DNA of 8,656 nucleotides from Maribacter sp. (GCA_013001935.1 JABDKZ010000413.1:1-8656); one strand, 5' to 3'; numbered from the stretch's first letter, positions 1 to 7,291 are shown. The notes: a model not told the origin generated them from the sequence alone. A program made the numbers and translations.

Positions 1-236
1 GACTAATTGTGAAAAGGAATGACCAGACATATGCATAAGAACAGTAATTTTTCATTTCAGCAACACTTTTCAACAATATAGGACCGAGGATCTTATGCGT
101 GTCATAATTTTTGTAAAGAGATGTAAAGTTTTCAAAAGATGCGATCGATCACTGTTGTACTTATCCAAAATACATATAATGTAACAACGATAAATATTTA
201 ATCTAAGCCGGCAAAGATCAAGGCTAGAATACTGAT
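1..236. other. Intergenic tail downstream of the alginate lyase gene
   Basis: No open frame or RNA gene was recognised here. The segment lies 3' of the alginate lyase gene. It holds an 8-base inverted repeat, GCATAAGA at 33-40 and TCTTATGC at 91-98, but the arms are 50 bases apart and could be chance. No clear intrinsic terminator with a T-run follows the lyase stop codon. Confidence 0.4.
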
Positions 237-1322
237 TTAATCATTTTTTGTAAAATAGCCTTCATTGGAAACTGCAGCATCACTTACGTATATACTTGCT
301 GTTTTAAACCAAACCTCTGCATAATTTCCAGATGCATATTGTTTTTGAATATCGCCGCCATGCGTTTCAGCACCAGAACACCAGTTCATATTTACTTCCG
401 GAGATTTTCCATTGGTTTGGTTGTAAGAACCAAGCTTAAAGAAAAGCCCTTCATCTGAATATGCGTTTTCACGCTCCACGCCGTCCTGACCAATAGGAAC
501 AAACAAATTTTGAGTTTGCTCAGGGATATCAGCTTGTGTCGTATATTCTGATTGGATAAGATTTTTCGTAAATGATCTGGTTTCATGCCCTTCACTACTA
601 AAGGTTAAGTACATCATGCCATCCTTCACCTCGATTTCATAATTGAATTCTTCACCTAATGCAATACCATCCGCTGGTTCGTTGGGGTAGGAGTTTTCTT
701 TAGTACCAACAACTGAAAAGTCATTGCCCCAAACAGCGTTTGAATAATCCCATCTTCCTGAATTGTCGTCACCTGCAGTATTGATTTCATAGTGCCAGAA
801 AACCGAGCCTTTGGTATGACCCGGGAATTTCTTGTAGAATATTTTGAGCGGTTCGTTCTCGTGTCCATCTGCGCTGTGAATCTGACCGACTACTACAGCA
901 TACGAGGCTGCTACCCGAGCATCACCAGTCGCTGACACATTCATTACTTTGAGTGTAGCGGTCAACTTAGCATCAGTCATAGGAGACCATTTTTTTACTT
1001 GAGCCAATTCCGTTCTTGTGTTGTTGGAAGTGCCATGGGTATCTCCGGAATTGGGAGCTTTGTATACAACCCAATCCCCTTCAGCATCGTTTGTGGTATA
1101 AAAGAAATCTTCATTTTCAAAACTGTTCGCATGTCCTACATTTGCACCATCGCCTAAGATTAAATTCCAATGATCAAAAAATGGAATGACGTCACTCGCA
1201 TAAACAATTTTTTGAGTTGATTTTGTATCGGTTTCTTTAGGAGTATTGGCACAGCCATTGAGTATTAGAAAAATACTAAGCACAAAGAGTGTTGATAATG
1301 GTGTGATGATTATTTTATTCAT
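237..1322 (-). CDS. Alginate lyase lipoprotein, polysaccharide lyase family 7
   Basis: This 361-residue protein is predicted to cleave alginate by beta-elimination, leaving unsaturated uronates. It begins with a hydrophobic signal and a lipobox (LNG-C24), so it should be lipidated and held in the outer membrane or periplasm. The PL7 signatures appear in order: RTEL at 103-106, QIH at 147-149 and the C-terminal FFKLGSYNQ around 294-302. From the family, the catalytic set would be R103, Q147, H149 and Y300; QIH rather than QVH is usually linked to activity on guluronate-containing stretches. The canonical R-x-E-L-R block has A107 instead of the final arginine. A single PL7 domain fills the mature protein and no carbohydrate-binding module is visible. 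The ATG is chosen because the signal peptide follows it directly. The gene lies 91 bases after the arsenite permease, with its own candidate promoter. Family assignment is firm; subfamily and endo/exo mode are not determined. Confidence 0.93.
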   Translation of the reverse strand: MNKIIITPLSTLFVLSIFLILNGCANTPKETDTKSTQKIVYASDVIPFFDHWNLILGDGANVGHANSFENEDFFYTTNDAEGDWVVYKAPNSGDTHGTSNNTRTELAQVKKWSPMTDAKLTATLKVMNVSATGDARVAASYAVVVGQIHSADGHENEPLKIFYKKFPGHTKGSVFWHYEINTAGDDNSGRWDYSNAVWGNDFSVVGTKENSYPNEPADGIALGEEFNYEIEVKDGMMYLTFSSEGHETRSFTKNLIQSEYTTQADIPEQTQNLFVPIGQDGVERENAYSDEGLFFKLGSYNQTNGKSPEVNMNWCSGAETHGGDIQKQYASGNYAEVWFKTASIYVSDAAVSNEGYFTKND

Positions 1323-1373
1323 TTATAAATTATTCAGTTGCATTATTCAATTCAGAATTATTCCAAGGTGTTG

Positions 1374-1381
1374 CAAATTTA
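1374..1381 (-). promoter_or_regulatory. Candidate Bacteroidota -7 box for the alginate lyase gene
   Basis: On the minus strand this reads TAAATTTG, an exact match to the Bacteroidota sigma-ABfr -7 consensus TAnnTTTG. It lies about 50 bases upstream of the lyase ATG. The -33 element is poor: the best candidate is a TTTT about 17 bases further upstream. It implies that the lyase is transcribed independently of the upstream arsenite permease. Confidence 0.42.
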
Positions 1382-1413
1382 ACAAGTCTAATTATTTAAA
1401 AATTACTACCAAC

Positions 1414-2469
1414 TTATTGGACAGGCGGAATGGCATAATATTTACGTCTGAGCCAAAAAGAAACTCTTACAAGTAAAATCAGTGCAGGTACTTCTACCAA
1501 AGGTCCAATTACTCCCGCAAATGCTTGTCCTGAGTTCAATCCGAATACAGCAATTGCTACTGCTATCGCCAATTCAAAATTGTTCCCTGCTGCGGTAAAT
1601 GCTATAGCGGCGTTCTTATCGTATTCGGCCCCCAAATATTTGCTAACGAAAAAGCCGATGAAGAACATCAAAGCAAAATAAATAAGTAATGGAATCGCAA
1701 TTTTGACCACGTCCATAGGTATGTTCACTATCAGTTCCCCTTTCAGTGAAAACATCACCACAATAGTAAACAGCAATGCAATCAAGGTAATGGGTGAGAT
1801 ATTCGGAATAAACTTGTTACTGTACCATTCCTCGCCTTTTAACCTGACCAGAATGAGCCGGCTTAATAGACCCAACAAAAACGGGATACCCAAATATATT
1901 GCAACGCTTTCGGCAATGGTTGCTATGGAAATGTCGACTATCGCACCTTCAAAACCGAACATAGGCGGAAGCAACGTAATGAAAATCCATGCATAAAAAC
2001 TATATGCAAAAACCTGAAAAATGCTGTTCAAAGCAACCAAGCCCGCTCCATACTCACTACTTCCTTCAGCAAGGTCGTTCCATACCAAAACCATCGCAAT
2101 ACACCTGGCCAAACCTATCAAAATCAGACCTACCATATATTCCGGATAATCCCTCAAAAAGGTAATGGCTAAGATGAACATCAGAACAGGTCCAATGATC
2201 CAGTTCAGAAGCAGGGAAATAGAAAGGATCTTCACATCTTTGAAAACCTTGGGTAATAGACTGTAATTGACTTTTGCCAAAGGTGGGTACATCATCAAAA
2301 TCAGTCCGACAGCAATAGGGATATTGGTCGTACCGCTACTCATTCCATTTACATATTCTGGGATGGCGGGAAAAAAATAACCCAAGCCGACACCTAATCC
2401 CATGGCGGCAAATATCCATAGCGTCAAATAGCTATCCAGAAAACTTAGTTTTTTTCGATTATTAGTCAT
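1414..2469 (-). CDS. acr3: ACR3-family arsenite efflux permease
   Basis: This 351-residue inner-membrane protein is predicted to export arsenite, and perhaps antimonite, using the proton motive force. It has about ten hydrophobic segments, the layout and length usual for ACR3 (roughly 350 residues). The diagnostic ACR3 block [16 protein letters not shown] spans 119-134 and carries the essential cysteine (C123). The later NNFELAIA block at 296-303 carries the conserved glutamate (E299). These match the Cys and Glu shown to be required in characterised Acr3 proteins. The start is the ATG before a short basic cytoplasmic N-terminus. Immediately upstream on the same strand are fragments of a thioredoxin-like gene and an arsR-like repressor, so this appears to be the only intact member of a former ars operon. 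No arsenate reductase is in the window. The reading frame shows no damage, so the permease is probably still functional, with altered or lost arsenite-responsive control. Confidence 0.95.
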   Translation of the reverse strand: MTNNRKKLSFLDSYLTLWIFAAMGLGVGLGYFFPAIPEYVNGMSSGTTNIPIAVGLILMMYPPLAKVNYSLLPKVFKDVKILSISLLLNWIIGPVLMFILAITFLRDYPEYMVGLILIGLARCIAMVLVWNDLAEGSSEYGAGLVALNSIFQVFAYSFYAWIFITLLPPMFGFEGAIVDISIATIAESVAIYLGIPFLLGLLSRLILVRLKGEEWYSNKFIPNISPITLIALLFTIVVMFSLKGELIVNIPMDVVKIAIPLLIYFALMFFIGFFVSKYLGAEYDKNAAIAFTAAGNNFELAIAVAIAVFGLNSGQAFAGVIGPLVEVPALILLVRVSFWLRRKYYAIPPVQ

Positions 2470-2546
2470 TGTTCTGTGTTTCTAATATTGGACAAAAGAA
2501 ATTAATACCGGCAAACAACAGTAATTTGTGGCTACAAAAAATTCGT

Positions 2547-2633
2547 TTACTTGCATTTTGGGCAGTTTGTGCCAAGAAATTTTATTTCTTTAATCTTTTG
2601 ATAATTATTTATCGGCCATCTAAAATTGACCAT
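2547..2633 (-). pseudogene. Remnant of a CPKC thioredoxin-like (redox-active disulfide) protein
   Basis: A 28-codon minus-strand frame from an ATG at 2631-2633 ends in KIKEIKFLGTNCPKCK and then a stop (TAA, 2547-2549). A beta-strand followed by LGxxCPKCK is the N-terminus and active site of the small thioredoxin-like family often called redox-active disulfide protein 2 (MTH895-like), whose members are usually 75-80 residues. Everything after the active site is missing: the 77 bases to the permease start do not continue the fold in any frame I read. Such proteins are often encoded in bacterial ars operons between the repressor and an efflux permease, and that is where this fragment sits. The reading is from motif and context only. 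A chance match cannot be excluded because the fragment is short. Confidence 0.5.
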
Positions 2634-2651
2634 AATTGGTTGAAAAGAATA

Positions 2652-2824
2652 CTACTCGCGAAAAAGTAATTTCACTTTTTGCCAATGTTTTTTATTGATG
2701 CAGTATTTGATTTTCGTAGGATTTGTTTATCCTTGAATCAACCTTGCATTTTCAATTCTTTCAAATACCGTGAAACGGTGGATTGAGCAGCCGTCAAGAT
2801 CTCTACCTCGTCATCCGTAAAGCA
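2652..2824 (-). pseudogene. arsR: Broken arsR-like transcriptional repressor (frameshift plus nonsense mutation)
   Basis: On the minus strand, one frame reads CRCFTDDEVEIL then TAAQSTVSRYLKELK and stops at 2738-2740. This matches the DNA-recognition helix region of ArsR/SmtB repressors (family pattern AQxTVSxHLKELKxAG). Shifting frame by one base at that point gives LIQG, a stop at 2727-2729, then NPTKIKYCINKKHWQ and KVKLLFRE before a final stop at 2652-2654. That is the expected continuation of Bacteroidota ArsR proteins (GLIxG, then YCIN, then W). The simplest history is a one-base deletion near 2741 and a GAA-to-TAA change at 2727-2729. The N-terminal third is not confidently recognisable; a weak LLVLKIL-like stretch around 2850-2869 could be part of it. 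Position and strand fit the usual arsR-then-permease order. No functional repressor can be made from this sequence as given. Confidence 0.72.
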
Positions 2825-3401
2825 ACGGCATTGGGTACTTGGCAAAACCAATATTTTGAGCACTAGCAAAGTGCCCTTCCATCGTTCCTCGCAAATCTAC
2901 GATTAGTTTGATTTTGATACATGATATTTTGGTTTTTACCATAATATCAAAATTCATGAAAAAATGACTGTTGGTGTTCTTGGGCCTTTGGGTTCTGAGA
3001 TCTGAAGCAATTGAAAGCCTGGGATTGAACAGGAGGAGGCAGTGTATGCCCCACACAACTTTGACCTAGAGGTAGCATGATTTAGTCGGTTTCCTGGCCG
3101 ACCGTATAACATTTGGATAGGCCCCAAAAAGGAGATAAAGCATATCCTTGGGATAGTCGGGGATTACATTCTGTAGTCATCCTGACTTATTAGAAAACTA
3201 ATCTTCTATTCGGAGAGTATTTGTAAATAGGAGCATATTTCAGGCGAAATTATCAGAAGTTACAAGCTGATTCATTTTTGTCAGAAAGACCAGATCCTAA
3301 TCGTATCTGCAGTGATAATACATGCAATATCTTTGCTAGTGGGATGTTAAGCTTTACGATTCTCGGGAGAATGTATAAAGGTGTTAAGGCAGACTAACCC
3401 G
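2825..3401. other. Gene-poor segment upstream of the broken ars operon
   Basis: No recognised gene or RNA lies here. The longest open frame (minus strand, 2811-3056, 81 codons) overlaps the arsR remnant and resembles nothing I know; its N-terminal half is low in plausible coding character. A second minus-strand frame of 32 codons, 3083-3181, is likewise unrecognised. A strong hairpin occupies 2922-2949. A small inverted repeat, GTCGG and CCGAC, flanks an 8-base loop near 3086-3103. The segment may be eroded sequence left after rearrangement around the ars genes, but I see no transposase, insertion-sequence end or target duplication that would prove it. Confidence 0.45.
2922..2949. repeat. Hairpin-forming inverted repeat, 12-base arms with a TTTT loop
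   Basis: The left arm TGATATTTTGGT and right arm ACCATAATATCA pair at 11 of 12 positions, with one T-T mismatch, around a four-base TTTT loop. It lies about 100 bases upstream of the recognisable arsR remnant. It could be an old operator, a transcription-stop structure or a mobile-element scar. No T-run follows on either strand that would make it a standard terminator. Confidence 0.6.
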
Positions 3402-4089
3402 TTATTCCTGGGGAGCATTCCCGCCAAAATTGTAGCCTGCTGAAATAGCCAGCACTCTATTACTAATTTTTGTACCGTCATCCGCAAAATTCGAAATATT
3501 GGCCAGACCCAGGCTATAGGATATACCAATTTGAATAGCATTTATCTCAACACCTGTTCCAATAGTTAACCCAAAATCCAATCTTTTCAGATCGCCATCA
3601 TCCTCATTGTTTCCCCAATTGATGTCTTCTTGTTCCTTTTCAGTTTCGCCCATATAGGAGCTTTCAGTTTTAATCTTTCCACTTAACCCCATTCCAACAT
3701 ATGGTCCGAACACACTATAGATTTTTGCCCCTCCAATGTCAAACGAAGCCCTGACCGTCAGCGGAATATCAAGATATATAAGATTCCATTTTGCTTTACT
3801 TCTACCAGTTTCCCCCATAAATTCCGCTTCTTCTACTATTTTCAATCCTTTTGTTTGGAGCAGCAGACCTGTTTCAAATGAAATCATCTCCGCTGATTGG
3901 AAAGTTTACGGTTACACCTGCGTGAAAACCCGGGTTGAAGTCAAACTCATCACTAAAAGTTTCATTATCATCCTTTGCAAACACCTTGGACAGGTTCAAG
4001 CCTGCTTTTACTCCAAATGTTTGTGCAAATAATGTTTGGGACATAGTGATGCAGATAACAATAAGAGCCAGTTTCAATAGATGATTCAT
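3402..4089 (-). pseudogene. PorT-like outer-membrane beta-barrel protein, interrupted by a frameshift
   Basis: Two overlapping frames make one protein of about 228 residues. The first (from the ATG at 4087-4089) starts with a signal peptide ending LFA-Q (predicted cleavage after A22), then TFGVKAGLNLSKV, the usual opening of the Bacteroidota OMP_b-brl_2 (PorT-like) family. It runs to VNFPIS (residue 66) and leaves frame. The second continues with EMISFETGLLLQTKG, repeated amphipathic strands (YLDIPLTVRASF, YSVFGPYVGMGLSG, FGLTIGTGVEINAIQIGISY) and ends RVLAISAGYNFGG. Removing one C of the CC at 3890-3891 (plus strand) joins them as FPISEMISFETG, the expected family sequence. The change is therefore a one-base insertion or a sequencing error; CC is too short for slippage-type phase variation. 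Members are small outer-membrane barrels of mostly unknown function. The remainder of both frames is undamaged, so the event is recent or artefactual. Confidence 0.85.
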
Positions 4090-4512
4090 GTGTGTTGGTT
4101 TTTAGCGTTCCTTTTTTGAATAGATTGGTTTAACTCTGTCTTCAGGGTAATTAACCTGAAGATGAATTCAATTTCACTTCTAAGGTCAAATGTTAACCCA
4201 TGAAATGCATCAATCTGTATGTGAAATTATTTGAACGATAGGCTTTACTTAGTTATCGCTAGCATTTAGGTCGAGTGTGATGGGCTTGGCTATTCCCTAT
4301 GATAATTGTAGCTGATTAATGTATGGGATCGATTAAAAAACGCTGGGTAAGTTGGGAAATTCAGTCTTCATAACGAACCCAACGTGGGTGCATCTACATG
4401 ACCATGGTTCAGCGGATATACAGGTCATCCACAATGCTGTGCGATCGTATTTATATATTTCATTTTAGTCTATAGGATCTGTTACTTAGAAGCCAAGCCA
4501 TAGATAAACATT
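4090..4512. other. Intergenic region between the beta-barrel and methyltransferase genes
   Basis: This stretch of just over 400 bases holds no gene that I recognise. The barrel-gene side contains a 24-bp near-palindrome (4139-4162). From about 4163 to 4512 both strands carry only short, unrecognised frames with stops. No tRNA-like cloverleaf was seen. It serves as the 5' region of the barrel gene and the 3' region of the methyltransferase gene, both of which are on the minus strand. Confidence 0.45.
4139..4162. promoter_or_regulatory. 24-bp near-perfect palindrome, candidate operator for the beta-barrel gene
   Basis: The arms TCTTCAGG and CCTGAAGA flank a centre GTAATTAA, giving twelve symmetrical base pairs with a single mismatch (G4147 against A4154). 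It is centred about 60 bases upstream of the barrel-gene ATG, where a dimeric regulator would be expected to bind. No T-run follows, so a terminator is less likely. The cognate regulator is not in the window. Confidence 0.5.
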
Positions 4513-5067
4513 TTAAAATCCAAAAATTCTTGGCACTCGCTTGCAATACTCTTTATAATCCTCTTTATATTTTTGCTCCAGAAATTCTTCTTCTGATTGA
4601 ATCATAAAATAGGAAGTAATTAAATACAGTAATAACCAAATTGGTGTCAGCCACGAATTGAATAATATAGATATAGATACCAATATTAGCCCATATCCTA
4701 AAAGTTGAGGGTTCCTGGTAAATCCATAGACACCATCTATTCGAAGTTTATTTTTATCTATTCCAAAACTGGGTTTGGTACCCAAAGTGAACCAGGCAAC
4801 GAGAAGTATTATAATTCCGATTCCAAATATCATGGCTGATATTATTCTTAGTTCCAGGTTTTCTGGTATTGCTGGGATATACGGCCATTTAGTTGGTATG
4901 TTTAAATAGAACATATTGGCATGGACTGCAAATACCAATGTCTCCAGTATGTAAGAGGTTGGTGAAAGTTTCTTATGAATTTTATAGTCCCTTCTAACGA
5001 ATACTCGGAAGACATAATATGCAAATACTAAATATGCTAAAGCGATGAAAATGAATTTTATGAACAT
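4513..5067 (-). CDS. Membrane methyltransferase, isoprenylcysteine carboxylmethyltransferase/PEMT type
   Basis: This 184-residue integral membrane protein belongs to the group usually named isoprenylcysteine carboxyl methyltransferase family. Hydrophobic segments lie at about 2-22, 40-56, 74-94 and a hairpin at 122-156. The SAM-binding signature follows the third segment: GVYGFTRNPQLLGYG at 112-126, with the R-N-P core at 118-120. The C-terminal cytoplasmic part has the acidic run EEEFLEQKY at 159-167 and ends YCKRVPRIFGF, fitting the family's E-E...Y...Y...P pattern. Bacteria lack prenylated CAAX proteins, so the substrate is unknown; a lipid or small hydrophobic molecule is more plausible. 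An AGGAG lies about 30 bases upstream of the ATG, too far to act, and no in-frame start codon lies near it, so the annotated ATG is kept. The gene stands alone, 193 bases from the upstream GH30 gene. Confidence 0.85.
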   Translation of the reverse strand: MFIKFIFIALAYLVFAYYVFRVFVRRDYKIHKKLSPTSYILETLVFAVHANMFYLNIPTKWPYIPAIPENLELRIISAMIFGIGIIILLVAWFTLGTKPSFGIDKNKLRIDGVYGFTRNPQLLGYGLILVSISILFNSWLTPIWLLLYLITSYFMIQSEEEFLEQKYKEDYKEYCKRVPRIFGF

Positions 5068-5177
5068 ATGAATTAATGTTAAACACTCGATCTCCTTCTA
5101 TCGTAGTTGACATAGTGCTTAAAGGGCTATTTAAATGCAGTGGCACAACTTGGTAGTATTGATAAATTGTCAATTTG

Positions 5178-5199
5178 GAGCATTCATTTCTGAATGCTC
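5178..5199. repeat. Perfect 9-bp stem-loop downstream of the GH30 gene
   Basis: GAGCATTCA and TGAATGCTC form a perfect nine-pair stem around a TTTC loop, 62 bases beyond the GH30 stop codon and 111 bases before the methyltransferase ATG. In the minus-strand transcript it would form a 3' hairpin. It is followed by CAAATT rather than a T-run, so it is not a standard intrinsic terminator, though it may end or protect the GH30 message. Confidence 0.55.
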
Positions 5200-5260
5200 A
5201 GTTGGCATTTTTAATATTTGTTTGGCCACCTATATTTATCAATCTCTATCATGATGATTC

Positions 5261-6865
5261 TTACTTATTATGCAAGTGAATTGTTTGAATAGCTCTCGGT
5301 GCTATCTGCATTGCATAAGTATTAGCTCCCAATGTTACCGATAGTTCATGTTCTACCTGATTGCTATTAAAAACAATGACAGCAATTGAGCCATCGGTGT
5401 TTTTTGCTGCTGTGTAGATTAGGCCGTTCACTGCATCACCTTCCAATCCAATTCTGCGTGCATCAGGGCGAATAAATTTACTAAAGTGGCTTAATAAATA
5501 ATAGAGTGGGGTATAAATTACTTCGTCAGTAACTGGATTGATAAGTACCGGTGCGCTATTAAAGTTGTCGTAAGGGTTTGGCTGACCCTGGTTGCTCAGA
5601 ATGATGCACCACTCGATGTATCCCTGAACTCCGTGATTCATATTGGTTATGATATCGTAGGCGTAGACATCGAATGGCACAAAAGTACCCGCATAGTCAG
5701 TACTCTCTCTCCAATATTGACCAATCGGATCGTCTGTATCAATATCAATACTTGATTCAGAATGAATCATTCCTTTGTCTGGCCAGGCATCATGCAACTT
5801 GTCTAATTCTTCCGCATACCAATTATTTTCTTCCAACTGGGAGCTTGCATACCAATGAAAGGAAGTGCCCCATGCGTATTTGGAAGCTTCAGGATCCTTA
5901 TAGGTGGGCGCTACATAATTGTTCATGGTAGATTTGTTGTGATCATAGATCAGTACGCGTATTCCGGCATCCAAATCATCAAGATGCAGATGACCATCTT
6001 TGACGAGCTGAGGGCCCAGGTAATCTCTCAAAAAGTCGCGACCCTGTTCAGGAGTGAACCCATTGCTATCCCATCGAGCATCATGAGCATGCAGAGGCTC
6101 GTTCTGTGGTGTAATTCCCCAGAGCGTAATTCCCTGTTCAGCATAGGCACTTACATACCTCGAAAGGTATTTGGCCCAAAGCCCATAATATTTAGGAAGT
6201 AAGGTGCCGTTCGTCATCTCAGCCGTTTCTCCTGTTTTCATCCAGGATGGGGGACTCCAGGGCGAAGCGATAATCCTGAAGTCAGCTCCGGGAATGTTGG
6301 ATGCTTCTAAAATCATTGGGACAATGTCATAACCGGAATCTACAAGATCGATACCACGCACCTGATCGTTTTCGTCACCTGAAAATCCTTTCACGTCTTC
6401 ATGTACACTGAAAGTAGAAAGGTCTTCATCACCCTCTTCAACGTAGGTGTAGTGATTGTTTGAATAATCGCTACTGTTAATGTGCGTTCTCGTGAGTGTG
6501 AAACCAGCACCTTTTGTTGGGTTGAATAATCTGGTCAATACCTCTTGACGCAAGTTCATCGGAATAGTAGCCAAATTCCATGCAGAAGATTCGGTAAAAG
6601 AGGCACCAAATCCGTAATATTTCTGAAATTCTTTATCAGGAAGGAGACGCAAAGCGATGGGCTTTCCTTCTGGCGCCGAAGTACTGGCTTCATAGCTTGA
6701 AATTAATTTGAGGTTGTCACCGGCATGGGAGGTTTGATAAACATCGGCGATATAATCCTGATAAGTACTTTTAGGAGAGCAGCTTATAAATGCAATAGAT
6801 ATTGCGAACACAAGCGACCATATAATTTTTGGAATGGTCAATCGAATAATGTTTTGGTCTATCAT
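5261..6865 (-). CDS. Glycoside hydrolase family 30 lipoprotein (beta-glucosidase/beta-1,6-glucanase type)
   Basis: This 534-residue protein is a GH30 retaining glycosidase related to glucosylceramidases and beta-1,6-glucanases. The N-terminus has a basic start, a hydrophobic core and a lipobox-like FIS-C29, so it is probably a lipoprotein outside the cytoplasm; no acidic surface-export signal follows the cysteine. The (beta/alpha)8 domain shows YYGFGASFTESSAW at 83-96, the SPWSPPSWMK block at 201-210, the acid/base motif TPQNEP with E256, and the nucleophile motif HSES with E370. The C-terminal part, from about 455, is the beta-sandwich of the family, ending in strands such as SIAVIVFNSN. Length and both catalytic glutamates are complete. 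In marine Bacteroidota, GH30 enzymes often act on the beta-1,6 branches of laminarin; that role here is inference. It is divergent from a sodium/sugar symporter that could take up released glucose. No Shine-Dalgarno motif precedes the ATG. Confidence 0.93.
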   Translation of the reverse strand: MIDQNIIRLTIPKIIWSLVFAISIAFISCSPKSTYQDYIADVYQTSHAGDNLKLISSYEASTSAPEGKPIALRLLPDKEFQKYYGFGASFTESSAWNLATIPMNLRQEVLTRLFNPTKGAGFTLTRTHINSSDYSNNHYTYVEEGDEDLSTFSVHEDVKGFSGDENDQVRGIDLVDSGYDIVPMILEASNIPGADFRIIASPWSPPSWMKTGETAEMTNGTLLPKYYGLWAKYLSRYVSAYAEQGITLWGITPQNEPLHAHDARWDSNGFTPEQGRDFLRDYLGPQLVKDGHLHLDDLDAGIRVLIYDHNKSTMNNYVAPTYKDPEASKYAWGTSFHWYASSQLEENNWYAEELDKLHDAWPDKGMIHSESSIDIDTDDPIGQYWRESTDYAGTFVPFDVYAYDIITNMNHGVQGYIEWCIILSNQGQPNPYDNFNSAPVLINPVTDEVIYTPLYYLLSHFSKFIRPDARRIGLEGDAVNGLIYTAAKNTDGSIAVIVFNSNQVEHELSVTLGANTYAMQIAPRAIQTIHLHNK

Positions 6866-6939
6866 AAATTATTTGCTAAATCAGTAGTATAGTCTGAGCT
6901 AATTACATGCTTTTACCCTTCGAATTAATGAATCGTTGT

Positions 6940-6947
6940 CAAAAGTA
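6940..6947 (-). promoter_or_regulatory. Candidate -7 box for the GH30 gene
   Basis: The minus strand reads TACTTTTG, an exact fit to TAnnTTTG, 75 bases upstream of the GH30 ATG. No convincing TTTG -33 element is found 17-23 bases further upstream, which could mean weak or activator-dependent transcription, or a chance match. Confidence 0.35.
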
Positions 6948-7283
6948 TCATGAAAAATTTATTTGATACAGGAAATCGAATCCATTCGGTCTATATCTGT
7001 TGTTTACATAATTTCTTATTCACTCAGCAAATCAATTATAAATGGGATAAGGGTGAATGGTATACAATTTATAAGAAAGTCAACCATTTAGTTTAATGCT
7101 AGCTAAAAATTGTACAGCATCATAATTATTAAGAAGCGTTAAAATTGGATTAATAAATATTTCTGAAATTAGATCAATAAGCAATGGTATAGAAACTTAA
7201 TGGAATTTGAATTAATCCCATGGAGATGTGTCGGTAGGCCAAATTCGCAATTCATGATTCAAACTTAAAGCTAATTGTTTTGC

Positions 7284-7291
7284 TACTTTTG
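7284..7291 (+). promoter_or_regulatory. Candidate -7 box for the symporter gene
   Basis: The plus strand reads TACTTTTG, an exact fit to TAnnTTTG, 32 bases before the symporter ATG. This would give a short leader of about 25 bases. No good TTTG lies at the expected -33 distance. The octamer is the same as the candidate box of the divergent GH30 gene. Confidence 0.4.

Noticed and set aside
33..98. Inverted repeat GCATAAGA/TCTTATGC as a terminator or mobile-element end
   Set aside because: The arms are short and 50 bases apart, with no T-run or adjacent transposase; chance is a sufficient explanation.
392..868. Two short minus-strand frames (392-595 and 656-868) inside the alginate lyase gene
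   Set aside because: They lie in another frame wholly within a well-supported PL7 gene and show no family motif.
1703..1996. 97-codon plus-strand frame antisense to the arsenite permease
   Set aside because: Shadow of the permease codons; the opposite strand encodes clear ACR3 motifs.
2469..2669. 66-codon plus-strand frame upstream of the permease
   Set aside because: It is antisense to the thioredoxin-like and arsR fragments, which explain the sequence better, and it has no recognisable domain.
2811..3056. 81-codon minus-strand frame as a real small gene
   Set aside because: Its 3' end overlaps the arsR helix region in another frame, no family resemblance was seen, and no ribosome-binding or promoter signal supports it.
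3890..3891. Programmed frameshift or phase variation as the cause of the split barrel gene
   Set aside because: The site has only a two-base run and no slippery heptamer or repeat tract; a simple insertion or sequencing error is more economical.
3736..4032. 98-codon plus-strand frame across the barrel gene
   Set aside because: It is antisense to the frameshifted beta-barrel gene and crosses its frameshift site; it is cysteine-rich, without a plausible fold.
5674..6202. Plus-strand frames at 5674-5931 and 5855-6202
   Set aside because: Antisense shadows of the GH30 catalytic domain, whose active-site motifs are intact on the minus strand.
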